A DNA stretch of 64,000 nt from Chryseolinea lacunae (GCF_016735595.1 NZ_JAERRB010000001.1:620001-684000), one strand, 5' to 3'. Counted from the first letter of the stretch, positions 30,998 to 40,880 are shown. Translations and numbers: made by a program. Notes: a model not told the origin generated them from the sequence alone.

Positions 30998-32596
30998 TTA
31001 GTATCCGGGATTTTGTTCCAGGTTGGTGTTCACCGCGCGGTCGGCCGCGGGTATGGGGAAGATGGTAAAGTGTTCGCCTGTGCCGGCACCATTTTTCACA
31101 TTGCCTTTCCAATCCCACAGGTAGGTATCGCCACTAAACACACCAAAGCGAATAAGGTCCGTTCTGCGTTGTGCTTCCCAATACAACTCGCGACCGCGTT
31201 CGTCGAGGATGAAAGACAGCGTCAGGTCGGTAGCCGAAATATTTCCGGAGGCGTTGCCATACGCACGCTCTCTCAATTTGTTCACATAGGATACGGCCGT
31301 GTTCAGGTCGCCACCGTTGCCACCGCGCTTCACAGCTTCTGCATACATCAGGTATACATCGGCCAGCCGGAACAACGGGAAGTCTGTGTCTACAAACGTT
31401 TCGTTCTGGCCTTTTGCTCCCGTCGATGTCAGGTTCTTATACTTCGCGCAGAGATACCCTTCGGTGAACACCGTGGGGTGATCGATCTCCAGCGTCTGAC
31501 CATCGGTATAGAAAATGGCGCGACGATCCGTGTTGCCCGATGCGTCGTCAAATTTGTTGACAAACGTCGTGGTCATGCGATTGCCAGACCATCCACCCGA
31601 CTTGATTCCAAAGCCGTTGTCGGCATCCATCGAGCCACCCACTTCGGCGTGTATCACGAACGTCATGCCGCCATAGCCGCGGGTGCTGTTGCCATCTTCG
31701 GCGATGGGAAAAATCACCTCGGTGCGCAGCCTGTCGTTATCGGCCAGGAAAAGCTCCCGGTAATTGGTGTGCAGGGCAAACTTGTTCGAGTTGATGATGT
31801 TGTTGCAATACGTGAGGCATTCGGTGTAGCGTGTGGTGCCCTTGCCCAGATACACTTCGGCATTCAGGTTTAGTTTGGCCAGTAGCATCCAGGCTGCGGC
31901 CTGATCGGCACGTGCATATTCGTTTGTTCCTGCAGGAGCCATTTCGGGGAGCACGGCTTCAAGCTCCGACTCCACATAAGCATAGAGGTCGGCACGCAGA
32001 ATTTGTTTTGGCAAAAATGCACCGGGCAGATCCGCCTCGGTCACGAAGGGAACATTACCCCACAGGTCAAGGGCTACCGAATAATAGTAGGCGCGAAGAA
32101 AGCGTGCTTCTGCCAGATAACGTTTCACATCCGCCTGCATGTCGGCAGAAAGGCTGGGCACACGCGGTGTCACTTCCCGAATAAATTCGTTGCAGTAGGC
32201 AATGTTAATGAACACACGTTGATAGAGCAGCTGCACATAGCCGTTTTGCGACGACCAGTTGTGGCCGTGAAATTCCGTGAGGCCAGGATCACCCCAGGCG
32301 CTAAGACATTCGTCGGTGGTGATTTCCTGCGCGCTCCAGTAGGTGCGCATAAACGAAGTTGTGCCTTCGTCGGGTGCCGTAATTTCGGGTTGCCCATACT
32401 CGCCCCGTTGACCCGTGAGCGTCATGGCGCCGTAGAGTTTTGCGAGAAATTGTTTGTAGGCAGAGGGGTCGTCATAGACCGTGGCCGCTGTAATGATGCG
32501 GCTGTTTAAGGGTTCGGTGTCCAGGTCGTTGAGGCATGAGGTCATCATGCATCCTGCAAGGAGCACAGCGAAGGCTGATTTTGTATAGCGATTCAT
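30998..32596 (-). CDS. susD: SusD/RagB-family outer-membrane lipoprotein
   Basis: 532 residues. The signal peptide ends in lipobox MTSC (Cys21). The SusD-family N-terminal element LNDLDTEPLNS follows the Cys; helical TPR-like scaffold segments (YCNEFIREV, AEARFLRAYYYSVALDLWGNVPFVTE, ARADQAAAWMLLAKLNLNAE) are characteristic, as is the C-terminal half with DERGRELYWEAQRRTDLIRFG. SusD forms the lid on the SusC transporter and captures oligosaccharide; the neighbours (SusE, GH13) point to starch or malto-oligosaccharides. It starts 15 bp after susC and is followed by susE after 10 bp: one operon. Confidence 0.95.
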   Translation of the reverse strand: MNRYTKSAFAVLLAGCMMTSCLNDLDTEPLNSRIITAATVYDDPSAYKQFLAKLYGAMTLTGQRGEYGQPEITAPDEGTTSFMRTYWSAQEITTDECLSAWGDPGLTEFHGHNWSSQNGYVQLLYQRVFINIAYCNEFIREVTPRVPSLSADMQADVKRYLAEARFLRAYYYSVALDLWGNVPFVTEADLPGAFLPKQILRADLYAYVESELEAVLPEMAPAGTNEYARADQAAAWMLLAKLNLNAEVYLGKGTTRYTECLTYCNNIINSNKFALHTNYRELFLADNDRLRTEVIFPIAEDGNSTRGYGGMTFVIHAEVGGSMDADNGFGIKSGGWSGNRMTTTFVNKFDDASGNTDRRAIFYTDGQTLEIDHPTVFTEGYLCAKYKNLTSTGAKGQNETFVDTDFPLFRLADVYLMYAEAVKRGGNGGDLNTAVSYVNKLRERAYGNASGNISATDLTLSFILDERGRELYWEAQRRTDLIRFGVFSGDTYLWDWKGNVKNGAGTGEHFTIFPIPAADRAVNTNLEQNPGY

Positions 32597-32611
32597 ATCG
32601 TTTCTTGGATG

Positions 32612-35569
32612 TTAAAAAGTTGCGTTCAGACTCAGGAAGAAAGTGCGTGTGCGGGGGAAGAAGTTGTTGTCCAGACCACCCGATACTTCGGGATCAAGTC
32701 CTTTGTACTTCGTGATCACGAACACGTTTTGCACACCGGCACCGATGCGAACATTCAATTTTTCCCTGTACAGCTCGCGGAACGTGTAGCCCAGGTTGAT
32801 GTTGTCCATGCGGAAGAACGATGCGTTCTCGATGTAGTAGTCGGAGAAGCGCGTGTTTTGCGCCGTGGTGAACTGCGTGTCGTTGGCGAGCTTACTCACG
32901 TTGCTGAGAAACTGCATGGAGTTATAGAGCGTGCGGTAGGTGCTGTTCGCGGCCACGTTGTTATACACATAGTTGCCAAAGCTGGCGCGACCGGAGAACG
33001 AGAAGTCCCAGTTCTTCACATTTAATCGCGAGTTGATACCCATGTATACCGTGGCGTCGGGTTTCTGATACACATACAGGTCGCTGGTGTTGATCACCCC
33101 GTCGTTGTTGCGATCTACATAGGCATCTTCAACGGGCTTGCCGTTTGTGTCATAAATTTGTTGATACACAAAATATGACTGACGCGAGTAGCCCACTTTC
33201 TGAACCTGAATGGTTCCGGAGGTTGTTCCGCCCACGTTGCCCAGCGGTATATTGAAGTCTGGATTGTCGGTGAGGTTCAGCTTTGTGATTTCATTTTTAT
33301 TGTACGTCACGTTATAGCCCACAGTCCACTGCACATCGTCCGTCGAGATCACATCGGCACTGAGGTTCAATTCCACACCGCGGTTCTTCATGGTGCCCAC
33401 GTTGGTGTAGAGTGTGCTGGTGAAGTTTGTTCCGACGGCAATCGGAATTTTAGCAAGAAGATCTTTCGATTCTTTTTCATACACATCCAGCGAACCTGTG
33501 ATACGATTCTGGAACAATCCAAAATCAAGTCCTGCGTTCACCGTCGTGGTTTGCTCCCACTTGATATTGGCGTCGTATCCATCCGGACGCAACGTGTTGT
33601 AGAGCGTGTTGCCAAAGCGGTAGCGCGCTGCAATGTCGCTTCGTGTATAGGTGGCAATGTAGGGATAGTCTGCACCGATGTCTTGCTGACCGGTCACGCC
33701 ATAGCCGAGCCGGAGTTTTAAGGATGATAGTGTTTTGCTTTCGCTCAGGAAAGTTTCATCGCTGATCTTCCAGGCAAACGCCACGGCGGGAAACAAGCCC
33801 CAACGATTGGACGGTGCAAAACGTGACGTAGCATCGTCGCGCAATGTTCCCGTGAGAATATATTTTCCTTTGAAGGTGTAGTTCAAACGACCAAAGAACG
33901 ACAGAAGGTAATACTCGGATTCATAGACGTTGACACGTGTTGTGCCTTCGCTTTTCTGGTTCATGGTGGAATCGCTTCCTGCATTGTAGAAGTGCGACCA
34001 ACTGTAGCCTCCCATCACATCGATTTTGCTGTCGATAGATTTCAGCTCTTTCGAGTAGTTGAGGTAAAAATCAAGCAGTTGGTTTTTGCTGGTGGCCTGG
34101 TAGGGATTGATGCGGCCGCCGGCGGTGGTGGGCAGGTACACCCACTGTGTGCTGTCGCGCACGTTGTTGCGTCCGCGGGTTTCGGAATAGTCGTAGGCCA
34201 GGTTCAGGTTGGCGTGGAGGTCTTTCAGGAACGGAAGCTCATAGTCAAACTTCGCATTGCCGATGCTGCGTTTCACCGTCGAGGTGTTGTCGGTCAGGTT
34301 CAGGCGTGCCACGGGGTTGCCGGGCGCCAGGTTTATGCTCGGACCTTCAGGGCCTGCAGTGGTCCAGGTGGTGTAGCCCAGCCAGCGTTTGTTGCCGTTG
34401 TAGACGGGTTGGGTTGGATCATAGGCCACGGCGTCGCCAATGGCACCCTGGTCGGCAAAGTTGTTGTCGTTCAGCATGCCCTTCACGTTGATGTTCACCT
34501 TCAGGCTGTTGTTCAGGAACGTCGGATCAAGTCCTATGGAGGCCGTGGTGCGTTTGAAGTTGTAGGTCTTCAGAATACCGTCGGTGTTGTTGTAGCCCAC
34601 CGACACGCGATAGGGAATTTTTTTCGCCGTGCCGGAAATGTTCAGGCTATGATCCTGACCGATGGCGGTCCGATAAATTTCTTTTTGCCAGTCGGTGTTG
34701 GCGGTGCCCATCAGCGAAAGGGCTGCGGGTGTGCCAGACCATTGCTGGTTCATCAACGCGCGGAACTCGTCGCCCTTGAGCACATCCACTTTTTTGGGTG
34801 CTGTGTAGGCCGTGCCCGTAACCGTGTAGTTGATTTTGAATTCCTTGCCACCGCGCTTGGTGGTGATGATGATGACACCGTTAGAGGCGCGCGATCCATA
34901 GATGGCCGTGGCCGATGCATCTTTCAGCACCGTGAACGTTTCGATGTCGTTCGGGTTCAGGGTGGCCAGTATGTTGGGGGAGCCTCCCAGGTTGTTGTTG
35001 GTGATGGGCACGCCGTCGATCACAATCAACGGGTCGTTGCTCGCATCCAGTGACGCTCCACCCCGGATTCGGATGGTTGATGCATTGCCGGGAGCGCCGC
35101 TGTTGGTGGTGATCGACACCCCCGCGGTTTTGCCCATCAGCAATTCCTGCGGCGAGTTCACCACGCCTTTGTTGAACGACTCGGAGCTTACCGTGGCCAC
35201 CGATCCGCTGGCATCCGTTTTCTTCACAACGCCGTAGCCGATCACAACCACTTCTTCCAGAGTGGAGATGTCCGGCAAAAGAACCACGGCAATGTCGGAT
35301 TGATTTCCTACCTGCACCTCTTGCGGCCCATAGCCTACAAAAGAGAAAACCAACGTGGCGTTGTCTTTCACCAGGATCGAATAGTTTCCCTGAGCGTCGG
35401 TCACGGTGCCGTTCGTGGTACCTTTCTCCAGGACATTGACCCCGGGGAGATAATTGTCGTCATCCGACGACTTCACCTTTCCGGTGACGGTCCGGCTTTG
35501 CGCCATGGCCGTGGTAGCCACAAAACAGAGCAGGGCCAGACACCTTGCGATTGAATAGAGTTTCATCAT
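32612..35569 (-). CDS. susC: SusC/RagA-family TonB-dependent outer-membrane transporter
   Basis: 985 residues. Signal peptide (about 1-23, ending AMAQ), an N-terminal carboxypeptidase-regulatory-like domain (about 25-105: VTGKVKSSDD...NYSILV), TonB-box-like region LEEVVVIGYGVVKK, plug domain (about 110-235, with IRIRGGASL and DPLIVIDGVPI), and a 22-strand-type barrel ending in FFLSLNATF with the terminal Phe. It imports oligosaccharides across the outer membrane using TonB energy. First gene of susC-susD-susE-GH13. The start could be either of two adjacent ATG codons. A SusR-like gene lies 254 bp upstream on the same strand, and an inverted repeat lies 30-71 bp before the start. Confidence 0.95.
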   Translation of the reverse strand: MMKLYSIARCLALLCFVATTAMAQSRTVTGKVKSSDDDNYLPGVNVLEKGTTNGTVTDAQGNYSILVKDNATLVFSFVGYGPQEVQVGNQSDIAVVLLPDISTLEEVVVIGYGVVKKTDASGSVATVSSESFNKGVVNSPQELLMGKTAGVSITTNSGAPGNASTIRIRGGASLDASNDPLIVIDGVPITNNNLGGSPNILATLNPNDIETFTVLKDASATAIYGSRASNGVIIITTKRGGKEFKINYTVTGTAYTAPKKVDVLKGDEFRALMNQQWSGTPAALSLMGTANTDWQKEIYRTAIGQDHSLNISGTAKKIPYRVSVGYNNTDGILKTYNFKRTTASIGLDPTFLNNSLKVNINVKGMLNDNNFADQGAIGDAVAYDPTQPVYNGNKRWLGYTTWTTAGPEGPSINLAPGNPVARLNLTDNTSTVKRSIGNAKFDYELPFLKDLHANLNLAYDYSETRGRNNVRDSTQWVYLPTTAGGRINPYQATSKNQLLDFYLNYSKELKSIDSKIDVMGGYSWSHFYNAGSDSTMNQKSEGTTRVNVYESEYYLLSFFGRLNYTFKGKYILTGTLRDDATSRFAPSNRWGLFPAVAFAWKISDETFLSESKTLSSLKLRLGYGVTGQQDIGADYPYIATYTRSDIAARYRFGNTLYNTLRPDGYDANIKWEQTTTVNAGLDFGLFQNRITGSLDVYEKESKDLLAKIPIAVGTNFTSTLYTNVGTMKNRGVELNLSADVISTDDVQWTVGYNVTYNKNEITKLNLTDNPDFNIPLGNVGGTTSGTIQVQKVGYSRQSYFVYQQIYDTNGKPVEDAYVDRNNDGVINTSDLYVYQKPDATVYMGINSRLNVKNWDFSFSGRASFGNYVYNNVAANSTYRTLYNSMQFLSNVSKLANDTQFTTAQNTRFSDYYIENASFFRMDNINLGYTFRELYREKLNVRIGAGVQNVFVITKYKGLDPEVSGGLDNNFFPRTRTFFLSLNATF

Positions 35570-35598
35570 ATGGATTGGGTTTGAGCGTAAATAATGGC

Positions 35599-35640
35599 CC
35601 GCAATCCGTTGCGAAATTTGAGTTCATCAAACGATTGCGG
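35599..35640. promoter_or_regulatory. Inverted repeat upstream of susC
   Basis: Arms CCGCAATCcGTT and AACGATTGCGG (35599-35610 and 35629-35640), 11 paired bases with one bulge, 18-nt spacing, starting 30 bp before susC. It could be a regulator site (for example of the SusR-like protein) or a leader hairpin. I found no convincing -33/-7 pair in this gap. Confidence 0.4.
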
Positions 35641-35823
35641 ACATGACAAAGGAAAGCACCTCGGCAGGGCAGGTTCAATTCGTCGCGCGAAAATCTAGAA
35701 AATCTTACGGGTCATTTTTAATCAAACGACTGTAGCACAAACACTTGGATGGATTGGGGTGAGCGAAAAATCTCAGCCGTTTCTTGGGTTATCGGGGGCT
35801 GTATACGCAGGGTTGGGGCGAGG

Positions 35824-37416
35824 TCAGATGGCGCGGATGGTCATGATCTGTTTCTCGAAGTCCTCGTTGGGCAGGACGGACTTGCTGCGGATGCGGGTCT
35901 TGTAGGTATAGATCGTTGTTACCGAATAGTCGAGGATCTTCGCAATTTTCTCGTTGTCGTGGATGCCCATGCGGATGAGCGCGAAGATTCGCAACTCCGT
36001 GTTTAGCAGCTGGCCTTCCTTCAGGTGTATGCGGTCTTCTTCCGCGAAAAAGGAATTGAAGTGGGTCACAAAATTCGGGAAGAGTTTGAGGAATACCGTG
36101 TCGAAGTTGTGGTAAAGCTCTTCACGTTCTTTTTTGATATTAATGCTGTCGACGGTGAAACGGAGGTCTTCCAGTTTCTTTGTCATCAGCTTCATGTCCA
36201 TGGATTTCTTGAGACCATCCAGTTTGTTGATGTAATCGGCCGTGGTTGTAAAATAATACCAGATGTATTCCTCCTTGATCTTGTTTGCATCGCCAAGCTG
36301 GTGGTTGGTTTCGGTGAGCACATCGTTGGCTTCCGATATCGTGCGCTTCGCGATTTGCAGCTTTTGGAATTGTTTATAGATGATGACCGAGAACACAATG
36401 GTGAGCAACGTCAGCACCGTGATGACGGACGAATACAAAAAGAGCATCCTCCGGCGCGACTCTATTATACTAAGCTGTTTTCCTTCAATGATGGGAAACA
36501 CAGCGGCAATCTGGATTTTGCGGTGACGTGCGCCATAATAGTTGGCATCTTCCATCGCCACTTTCACATATTTATAGGCACTTTCAATATCACCCTCTTT
36601 GTAGAGCATGTCGGCCAGGTTTAGGGTGGCCAGTGTTTCCTTGGTCGATGCCCGCACGTCGGCGATGGCCGCGCGGATCAGCATGTCTTTCGATTTTTGA
36701 GGTTCGTTCGAATACAGGTAGATAAAGCTCAGGGTGCTGGCGGCCACAGCAAAATCGGTGTCGGAGAGTTTGAATTGGGTGATCATTTCCTCGAATGCCT
36801 GGCGGGCCGTGGCCATGTCGCGAAGCCGCGTGGCTTTCAGTCCTTTCAGGAGGCGGAATTTCGCTACGTCCCTTGGAATGAGGTGCAGGGCCGAATCAAT
36901 AAAGGCATCGCCTCGGCGTGTGTATTGTTCGCTATAGAAATTGTCGCGGTCAAAGTCGGCCAGGTCATAGCTCGTCCGGGCCATCAGGTAATAATATTCA
37001 ATCTTTGTGCTGTCGGGCACCCAGCGTGGCTTCACGGTCTGCAACGTATCCAACGCCTCTGAGAACAAGCCAGACGAAACCAGCACAAATCCCGATTTCA
37101 GCTTTGCCTGCATGATTTTCACCGGGTCTTTTGTGCGATAGGAAATGTCTTGCAGCTTGCGGGCATAGGAAAAGGCTGAGTCGTAAATAAAGGACTTGTA
37201 TTCTTCGTAGATCCGGAGGTACACATTAAACAACGCCTCATCTTTCACCTGGGTCGACAGCGTTGTCAACCGGCCAATGCGATCCAGCTTTTCCTTTAGC
37301 AAAACGTCGCGCTTGGCAATCGTTTCATTGAGTTCGCGAAACAAACTGTCCGTTGTCGAAGCCGCCCTCACTGAAAATAACATCAGGCATAACCCAATGA
37401 TGAAACAAGCTCTCAT
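35824..37416 (-). CDS. SusR-like membrane regulator: periplasmic TPR, TM, coiled coil, LuxR-type HTH
   Basis: 530 residues. N-terminal signal sequence/anchor (1-18), a periplasmic helical TPR region (about 20-325), one TM helix (about 330-352: LFLYSSVITVLTLLTIVFSVIIY), a cytosolic coiled coil (about 355-400), and a C-terminal part ending in a LuxR-like HTH (about 465-520: ELRIFALIRMGIHDNEKIAKILDYSVTTIYTY). This is the layout of SusR-type one-component sensors (DUF6377 class), which sense a sugar in the periplasm and activate the sus genes. It lies 254 bp upstream of susC on the same strand, so it probably controls this locus; maltose-type ligands are expected but not shown. Confidence 0.85.
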   Translation of the reverse strand: MRACFIIGLCLMLFSVRAASTTDSLFRELNETIAKRDVLLKEKLDRIGRLTTLSTQVKDEALFNVYLRIYEEYKSFIYDSAFSYARKLQDISYRTKDPVKIMQAKLKSGFVLVSSGLFSEALDTLQTVKPRWVPDSTKIEYYYLMARTSYDLADFDRDNFYSEQYTRRGDAFIDSALHLIPRDVAKFRLLKGLKATRLRDMATARQAFEEMITQFKLSDTDFAVAASTLSFIYLYSNEPQKSKDMLIRAAIADVRASTKETLATLNLADMLYKEGDIESAYKYVKVAMEDANYYGARHRKIQIAAVFPIIEGKQLSIIESRRRMLFLYSSVITVLTLLTIVFSVIIYKQFQKLQIAKRTISEANDVLTETNHQLGDANKIKEEYIWYYFTTTADYINKLDGLKKSMDMKLMTKKLEDLRFTVDSINIKKEREELYHNFDTVFLKLFPNFVTHFNSFFAEEDRIHLKEGQLLNTELRIFALIRMGIHDNEKIAKILDYSVTTIYTYKTRIRSKSVLPNEDFEKQIMTIRAI

Positions 37417-37540
37417 GTCCTTTTGGTAAACAGAGCAATGTAATGAGAAACTCCGGATGTCGGAAAATCAAACTTGCTGAAGATTCAACGGGCAGCCTCC
37501 GGTTGAGAAAAGCCCGCGAAGCCCGGCTTATTTCTTACCC

Positions 37541-38665
37541 TCAATAATATCTTCCGATCAGGGCATTCTCCACAATCAGCTTCTTCATTTTCAACGGATC
37601 GATCGGTCCCTGCTGGCTGTATACAATTTTTCCTCCGGGTTCCACCAACACCGTGTAGGGCAGCGCTCCTTGCCATTTGGGGTCAACGGCTTCAATGAGA
37701 TCGTAGATGTTGTCTTTGTTGAATATGAAGTTGGCGTTGGCCGCCTGTTTCAGCTTGAGGAACTTCAGTGCCTTTTCCTTGCTGGCGATCTTGTCGGCGC
37801 TGATGGCGATAAACTCAAAATCACGGCCGCGATACATGCGGTCGATGGTGATGAAATCGGGGAACTCCTGCGTACAAGGTCCGCACCAGGTCGCCCAGAT
37901 GTTGATGAGGCGAAGTTTGTCGCCTTTGTTTTTTAATAGCTCCTGCACACCGGTCACGTCAATCTCATTCAGCGTGACAGGCATTGCCGCCCATTCGGCC
38001 ATTAGCTTTTGTGTATATTCATTTTTCCACGACCACTTCATGGAGCAGCCAAATACTTTGGTGTTGGCCGGTTCCGGCTTGCGTCCGGCCAACACGGCAT
38101 CGATGGCCTGTCGCAGATCTTCACCCTTTCCGGTGCCGGGCTTTTCGTGCTGATCGATCCGTCCGGCATATTGAAGTCTGCGGTCTTTGTCAAACACAAA
38201 CGCATGCGGCGTGGCAACCGGTCCATAGGCCAGCGCCACTTTCTGATCGTCGCCATCGTAGAGGTATGGGAAATTAAAGGCCTTGTCTTTGGCGCGGACA
38301 ATCATCTCTTCAAACGTGTCGCCCAGCTCCGTGTATCCCAACTCAGCCAGGTTCAACGCGGGTGGGTTGTTTGACGATATCACAATCAACGTCACGCCTT
38401 TGCTTTTGTAGTCCTGTGTGATGTTTATGATGCGATCTTCATAGGCCTGCGCCGTGGGGCAGTGGTTTGCATTGAACACGATCACCAGCGCTTTGGCTGC
38501 GCTGTATTCTTTCAGCGAATGAAACTTGCCATCGATGCCTTTCAGGTTGAAGTCCGGCGCGGCGGCGCCAAGGGCCAGCGTTGTCGGGTCGTCGTGGTGC
38601 GTCTCCTGGGCGGGCAGCGAAGTGGTCAGGAACAGGAGTGCAAAACAAATCACAAGTCTGGTCAT
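37541..38665 (-). CDS. Exported protein with two thioredoxin-like domains
   Basis: 374 residues from ATG 38665; the frame starts earlier (38686) but the ATG here gives a clean signal peptide MTRLVICFALLFLTTSLPAQ. Domain 1 (about 30-200) is a peroxiredoxin/AhpC-TSA-like fold with FNANHCPTAQ, a single Cys69 in place of CxxC and the cis-Pro region VATPHAF. Domain 2 (about 245-374) is TlpA/ResA-like with WCGPC (CxxC at 261-264) and cis-Pro region ALPYTVLVEPGG. An extra Cys207 sits in the linker. Likely a periplasmic thiol-disulphide oxidoreductase; the single-Cys domain may be structural or accept electrons from the CxxC domain. It is divergent from the sialate esterase. Confidence 0.88.
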   Translation of the reverse strand: MTRLVICFALLFLTTSLPAQETHHDDPTTLALGAAAPDFNLKGIDGKFHSLKEYSAAKALVIVFNANHCPTAQAYEDRIINITQDYKSKGVTLIVISSNNPPALNLAELGYTELGDTFEEMIVRAKDKAFNFPYLYDGDDQKVALAYGPVATPHAFVFDKDRRLQYAGRIDQHEKPGTGKGEDLRQAIDAVLAGRKPEPANTKVFGCSMKWSWKNEYTQKLMAEWAAMPVTLNEIDVTGVQELLKNKGDKLRLINIWATWCGPCTQEFPDFITIDRMYRGRDFEFIAISADKIASKEKALKFLKLKQAANANFIFNKDNIYDLIEAVDPKWQGALPYTVLVEPGGKIVYSQQGPIDPLKMKKLIVENALIGRYY

Positions 38666-38819
38666 ATGTTCTGGGGGTTGATGCAAAACAAGGAAGACGC
38701 CTCACCTGCAAGACGGTCGGCACGCTATCGGTCCCTAAGGCAAACTCATCTAAAATAACATTTATTCTGCTCCCACAGAAGCGCCGGGCCCGAAGGATGA
38801 CGATGAATTCCACAAAGGG

Positions 38820-38850
38820 TTTGATAAATGGATCAGGAATACTAAACTTG
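38820..38850 (+). promoter_or_regulatory. Promoter for the sialate O-acetylesterase gene
   Basis: TTTG (38820-38823), 19-bp spacer, TAAACTTG (38843-38850), one mismatch to TAnnTTTG, 48 bp before the ATG. Confidence 0.5.
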
Positions 38851-38898
38851 GTATGCCCGCAAACGGCAAATCAAAATTAAAGACAACACAACCCCATT

Positions 38899-40863
38899 AT
38901 GAAACGATTACACATCAGCTTTTTCCTCTCCCTGCTGGCCCTGACCACCAGCGCCAACGTGAAGCTCCCCCGCATCTTCAGCGACAACATGGTGCTGCAA
39001 CGCGACCATGTTATCACGGTGTGGGGATGGGCCGACGGAAAAGAGAAGATCACCGTTCAATTCAACACACAATCCAAAACCGTCACCGCTGGCAAAGACG
39101 GCAAGTGGAAGATCCAGCTGGCGTCCGAAGCTGCCGGTGGGCCTTATGTGCTCACGGTGAAAGGAAAAAATACACTCGTGCTCAACAACGTGCTTGTGGG
39201 CGATGTGTGGATCTGCTCCGGACAATCGAACATGGAGTGGACCGTGCGCAACAGCAACAACTCCACCACAGAAATTGCGCAGGCCAACTTTCCGCAGATC
39301 CGGCATTTCAAAGTGCCCAACACCGTAGCCGTCTCGCCCCGCGACGACGTGGCCGGTGGCGATTGGAAAGTGTGTTCGCCAGACAACGTGAGCGACTTCA
39401 CGGCCGTGGGCTATTTCTTTGCGCGCGAACTTTACAAGGAGCTGAATATTCCCATCGGGCTGATCAACACCTCGTGGGGAGGCACACATTCGGAAACGTG
39501 GACCAGCCGCAGCGCGTTTGAAAGCAGCGACGAGTTTCGTTCCATGATAACCGGCATGCCACACCTCAACCTCGACTCACTTGCCAACGTCAAAGCGTCG
39601 GCGGCCAAGGCGCGCATCGTGAAAATGCAGGGCGCCATAGACGAACCCGTCAACGTGGTGCAAACCTGGAAGTCGCCCACCTTCGACGACCAGGCATGGC
39701 CAACGATGACCCTACCCGCCGTTTGGGAAGGTCAGTCGCTGGGCGATGTAGACGGACTGGTGTGGTTGCGCAAAACCATCACACTCAACGCCAATCAAGC
39801 CGGCAAGGACGCGACGCTCTCGCTGGCCATGATCGACGACTCTGACGAAACGTTTGTGAATGGTGTGCCCGTGGGCAGCACCAAAAACCAATACAGCGCC
39901 AAGCGTGTCTACAACGTTCCGGCGGGCGTATTGCAAGAAGGCAAGAACGTGATCGCCATTCGCGTGGAAGACACGGGCGGTGGTGGTGGCGTGTTTGGCG
40001 ATGCGCAAGATCTGTCGCTCGCGTTTGCCAGCACCAAGCTCCCGTTGGCCGGGGCGTGGACCTATCGCGTGGAAGGGGTTCAAAAAAATGCAGGCGTCGG
40101 TCCCAACAGCTACCCTACCCTGCTCTTCAACGCCATGATCAATCCATTGCTGCCCATGACCATCAAAGGTGCCATCTGGTATCAGGGCGAGTCCAACGCG
40201 GGGCGCGCGTATCAATATCGAAAAGCATTTCCGCTCATGATCAACGATTGGCGCAAGCATTGGGGCCTAGGCGATTTTCCGTTCTACTTTGTGCAGCTGG
40301 CCAGCTACAACGCGGATAACGGCAATAGCAAAAACGGAAGCAACTGGGCCGAGCTGCGCGAAGCTCAGACGCTCACCCTAAGCCTGCCCCGCACTGGCAT
40401 GGCCGTCACCACCGACATCGGCGATCCCCACGACATTCACCCGCGCAACAAACAGGATGTGGGCAAGCGCCTCGCGGCCGTGGCCCTGCACGATACCTAT
40501 GGAAAGAATGTGGTCTATAGCGGTCCCGTGTTTCAAAGTCTGAAAGTAGAAGGACAGAAAGCCATTCTCTCGTTCACACAAACCGGAAGCGGCCTGCTGG
40601 TGAAAGACCGGTATGGCTATGCCAAAGGCTTTGAAGTGGCCGGCGCCGACGGCGTGTTTCACTATGCAAAAGCCTTCGTAGAAGGCGACCACGTGGTGGT
40701 CTACCAGGACGATGTGAAGACACCCGTGGCCGTTCGCTACGGCTGGGCCGACGATGCGAGCGATGACAACCTCTTTAACAAAGAAGGCTTCCCCGCCCCA
40801 CCCTTCCGCACCGACAACGTCAAAGGCATTACCGAACAAGCCAAGTTTGACTATGAACATTAA
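38899..40863 (+). CDS. Sialate O-acetylesterase-like SGNH hydrolase
   Basis: 654 residues, the usual length for this family. Signal peptide (1-19, ending SAN). The mature protein opens with the family's VKLPRIFSDNMVLQR block, then the SGNH nucleophile in ICSGQSNMEW (Ser110), LINTSWGGT near 195, an inserted jelly-roll/beta-galactosidase-like domain (about 250-380), GAIWYQGESN near 430 and the catalytic Asp/His in IGDPHDIHP near 510-518. Periplasmic or surface carbohydrate deacetylase acting on sialic acids or, in such bacteria, acetylated xylan or other glycans; the substrate is not fixed. It has its own promoter and a strong bidirectional terminator downstream. Confidence 0.92.
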   Translation: MKRLHISFFLSLLALTTSANVKLPRIFSDNMVLQRDHVITVWGWADGKEKITVQFNTQSKTVTAGKDGKWKIQLASEAAGGPYVLTVKGKNTLVLNNVLVGDVWICSGQSNMEWTVRNSNNSTTEIAQANFPQIRHFKVPNTVAVSPRDDVAGGDWKVCSPDNVSDFTAVGYFFARELYKELNIPIGLINTSWGGTHSETWTSRSAFESSDEFRSMITGMPHLNLDSLANVKASAAKARIVKMQGAIDEPVNVVQTWKSPTFDDQAWPTMTLPAVWEGQSLGDVDGLVWLRKTITLNANQAGKDATLSLAMIDDSDETFVNGVPVGSTKNQYSAKRVYNVPAGVLQEGKNVIAIRVEDTGGGGGVFGDAQDLSLAFASTKLPLAGAWTYRVEGVQKNAGVGPNSYPTLLFNAMINPLLPMTIKGAIWYQGESNAGRAYQYRKAFPLMINDWRKHWGLGDFPFYFVQLASYNADNGNSKNGSNWAELREAQTLTLSLPRTGMAVTTDIGDPHDIHPRNKQDVGKRLAAVALHDTYGKNVVYSGPVFQSLKVEGQKAILSFTQTGSGLLVKDRYGYAKGFEVAGADGVFHYAKAFVEGDHVVVYQDDVKTPVAVRYGWADDASDDNLFNKEGFPAPPFRTDNVKGITEQAKFDYEH

Positions 40864-40880
40864 CAGATTGGCCAGGTCAT

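Noticed and set aside
33992-35053. Open frame of 353 codons on the + strand opposite susC
   Set aside because: Antisense to the conserved plug and barrel of susC, with biased Val/Gly/His composition and no family match.
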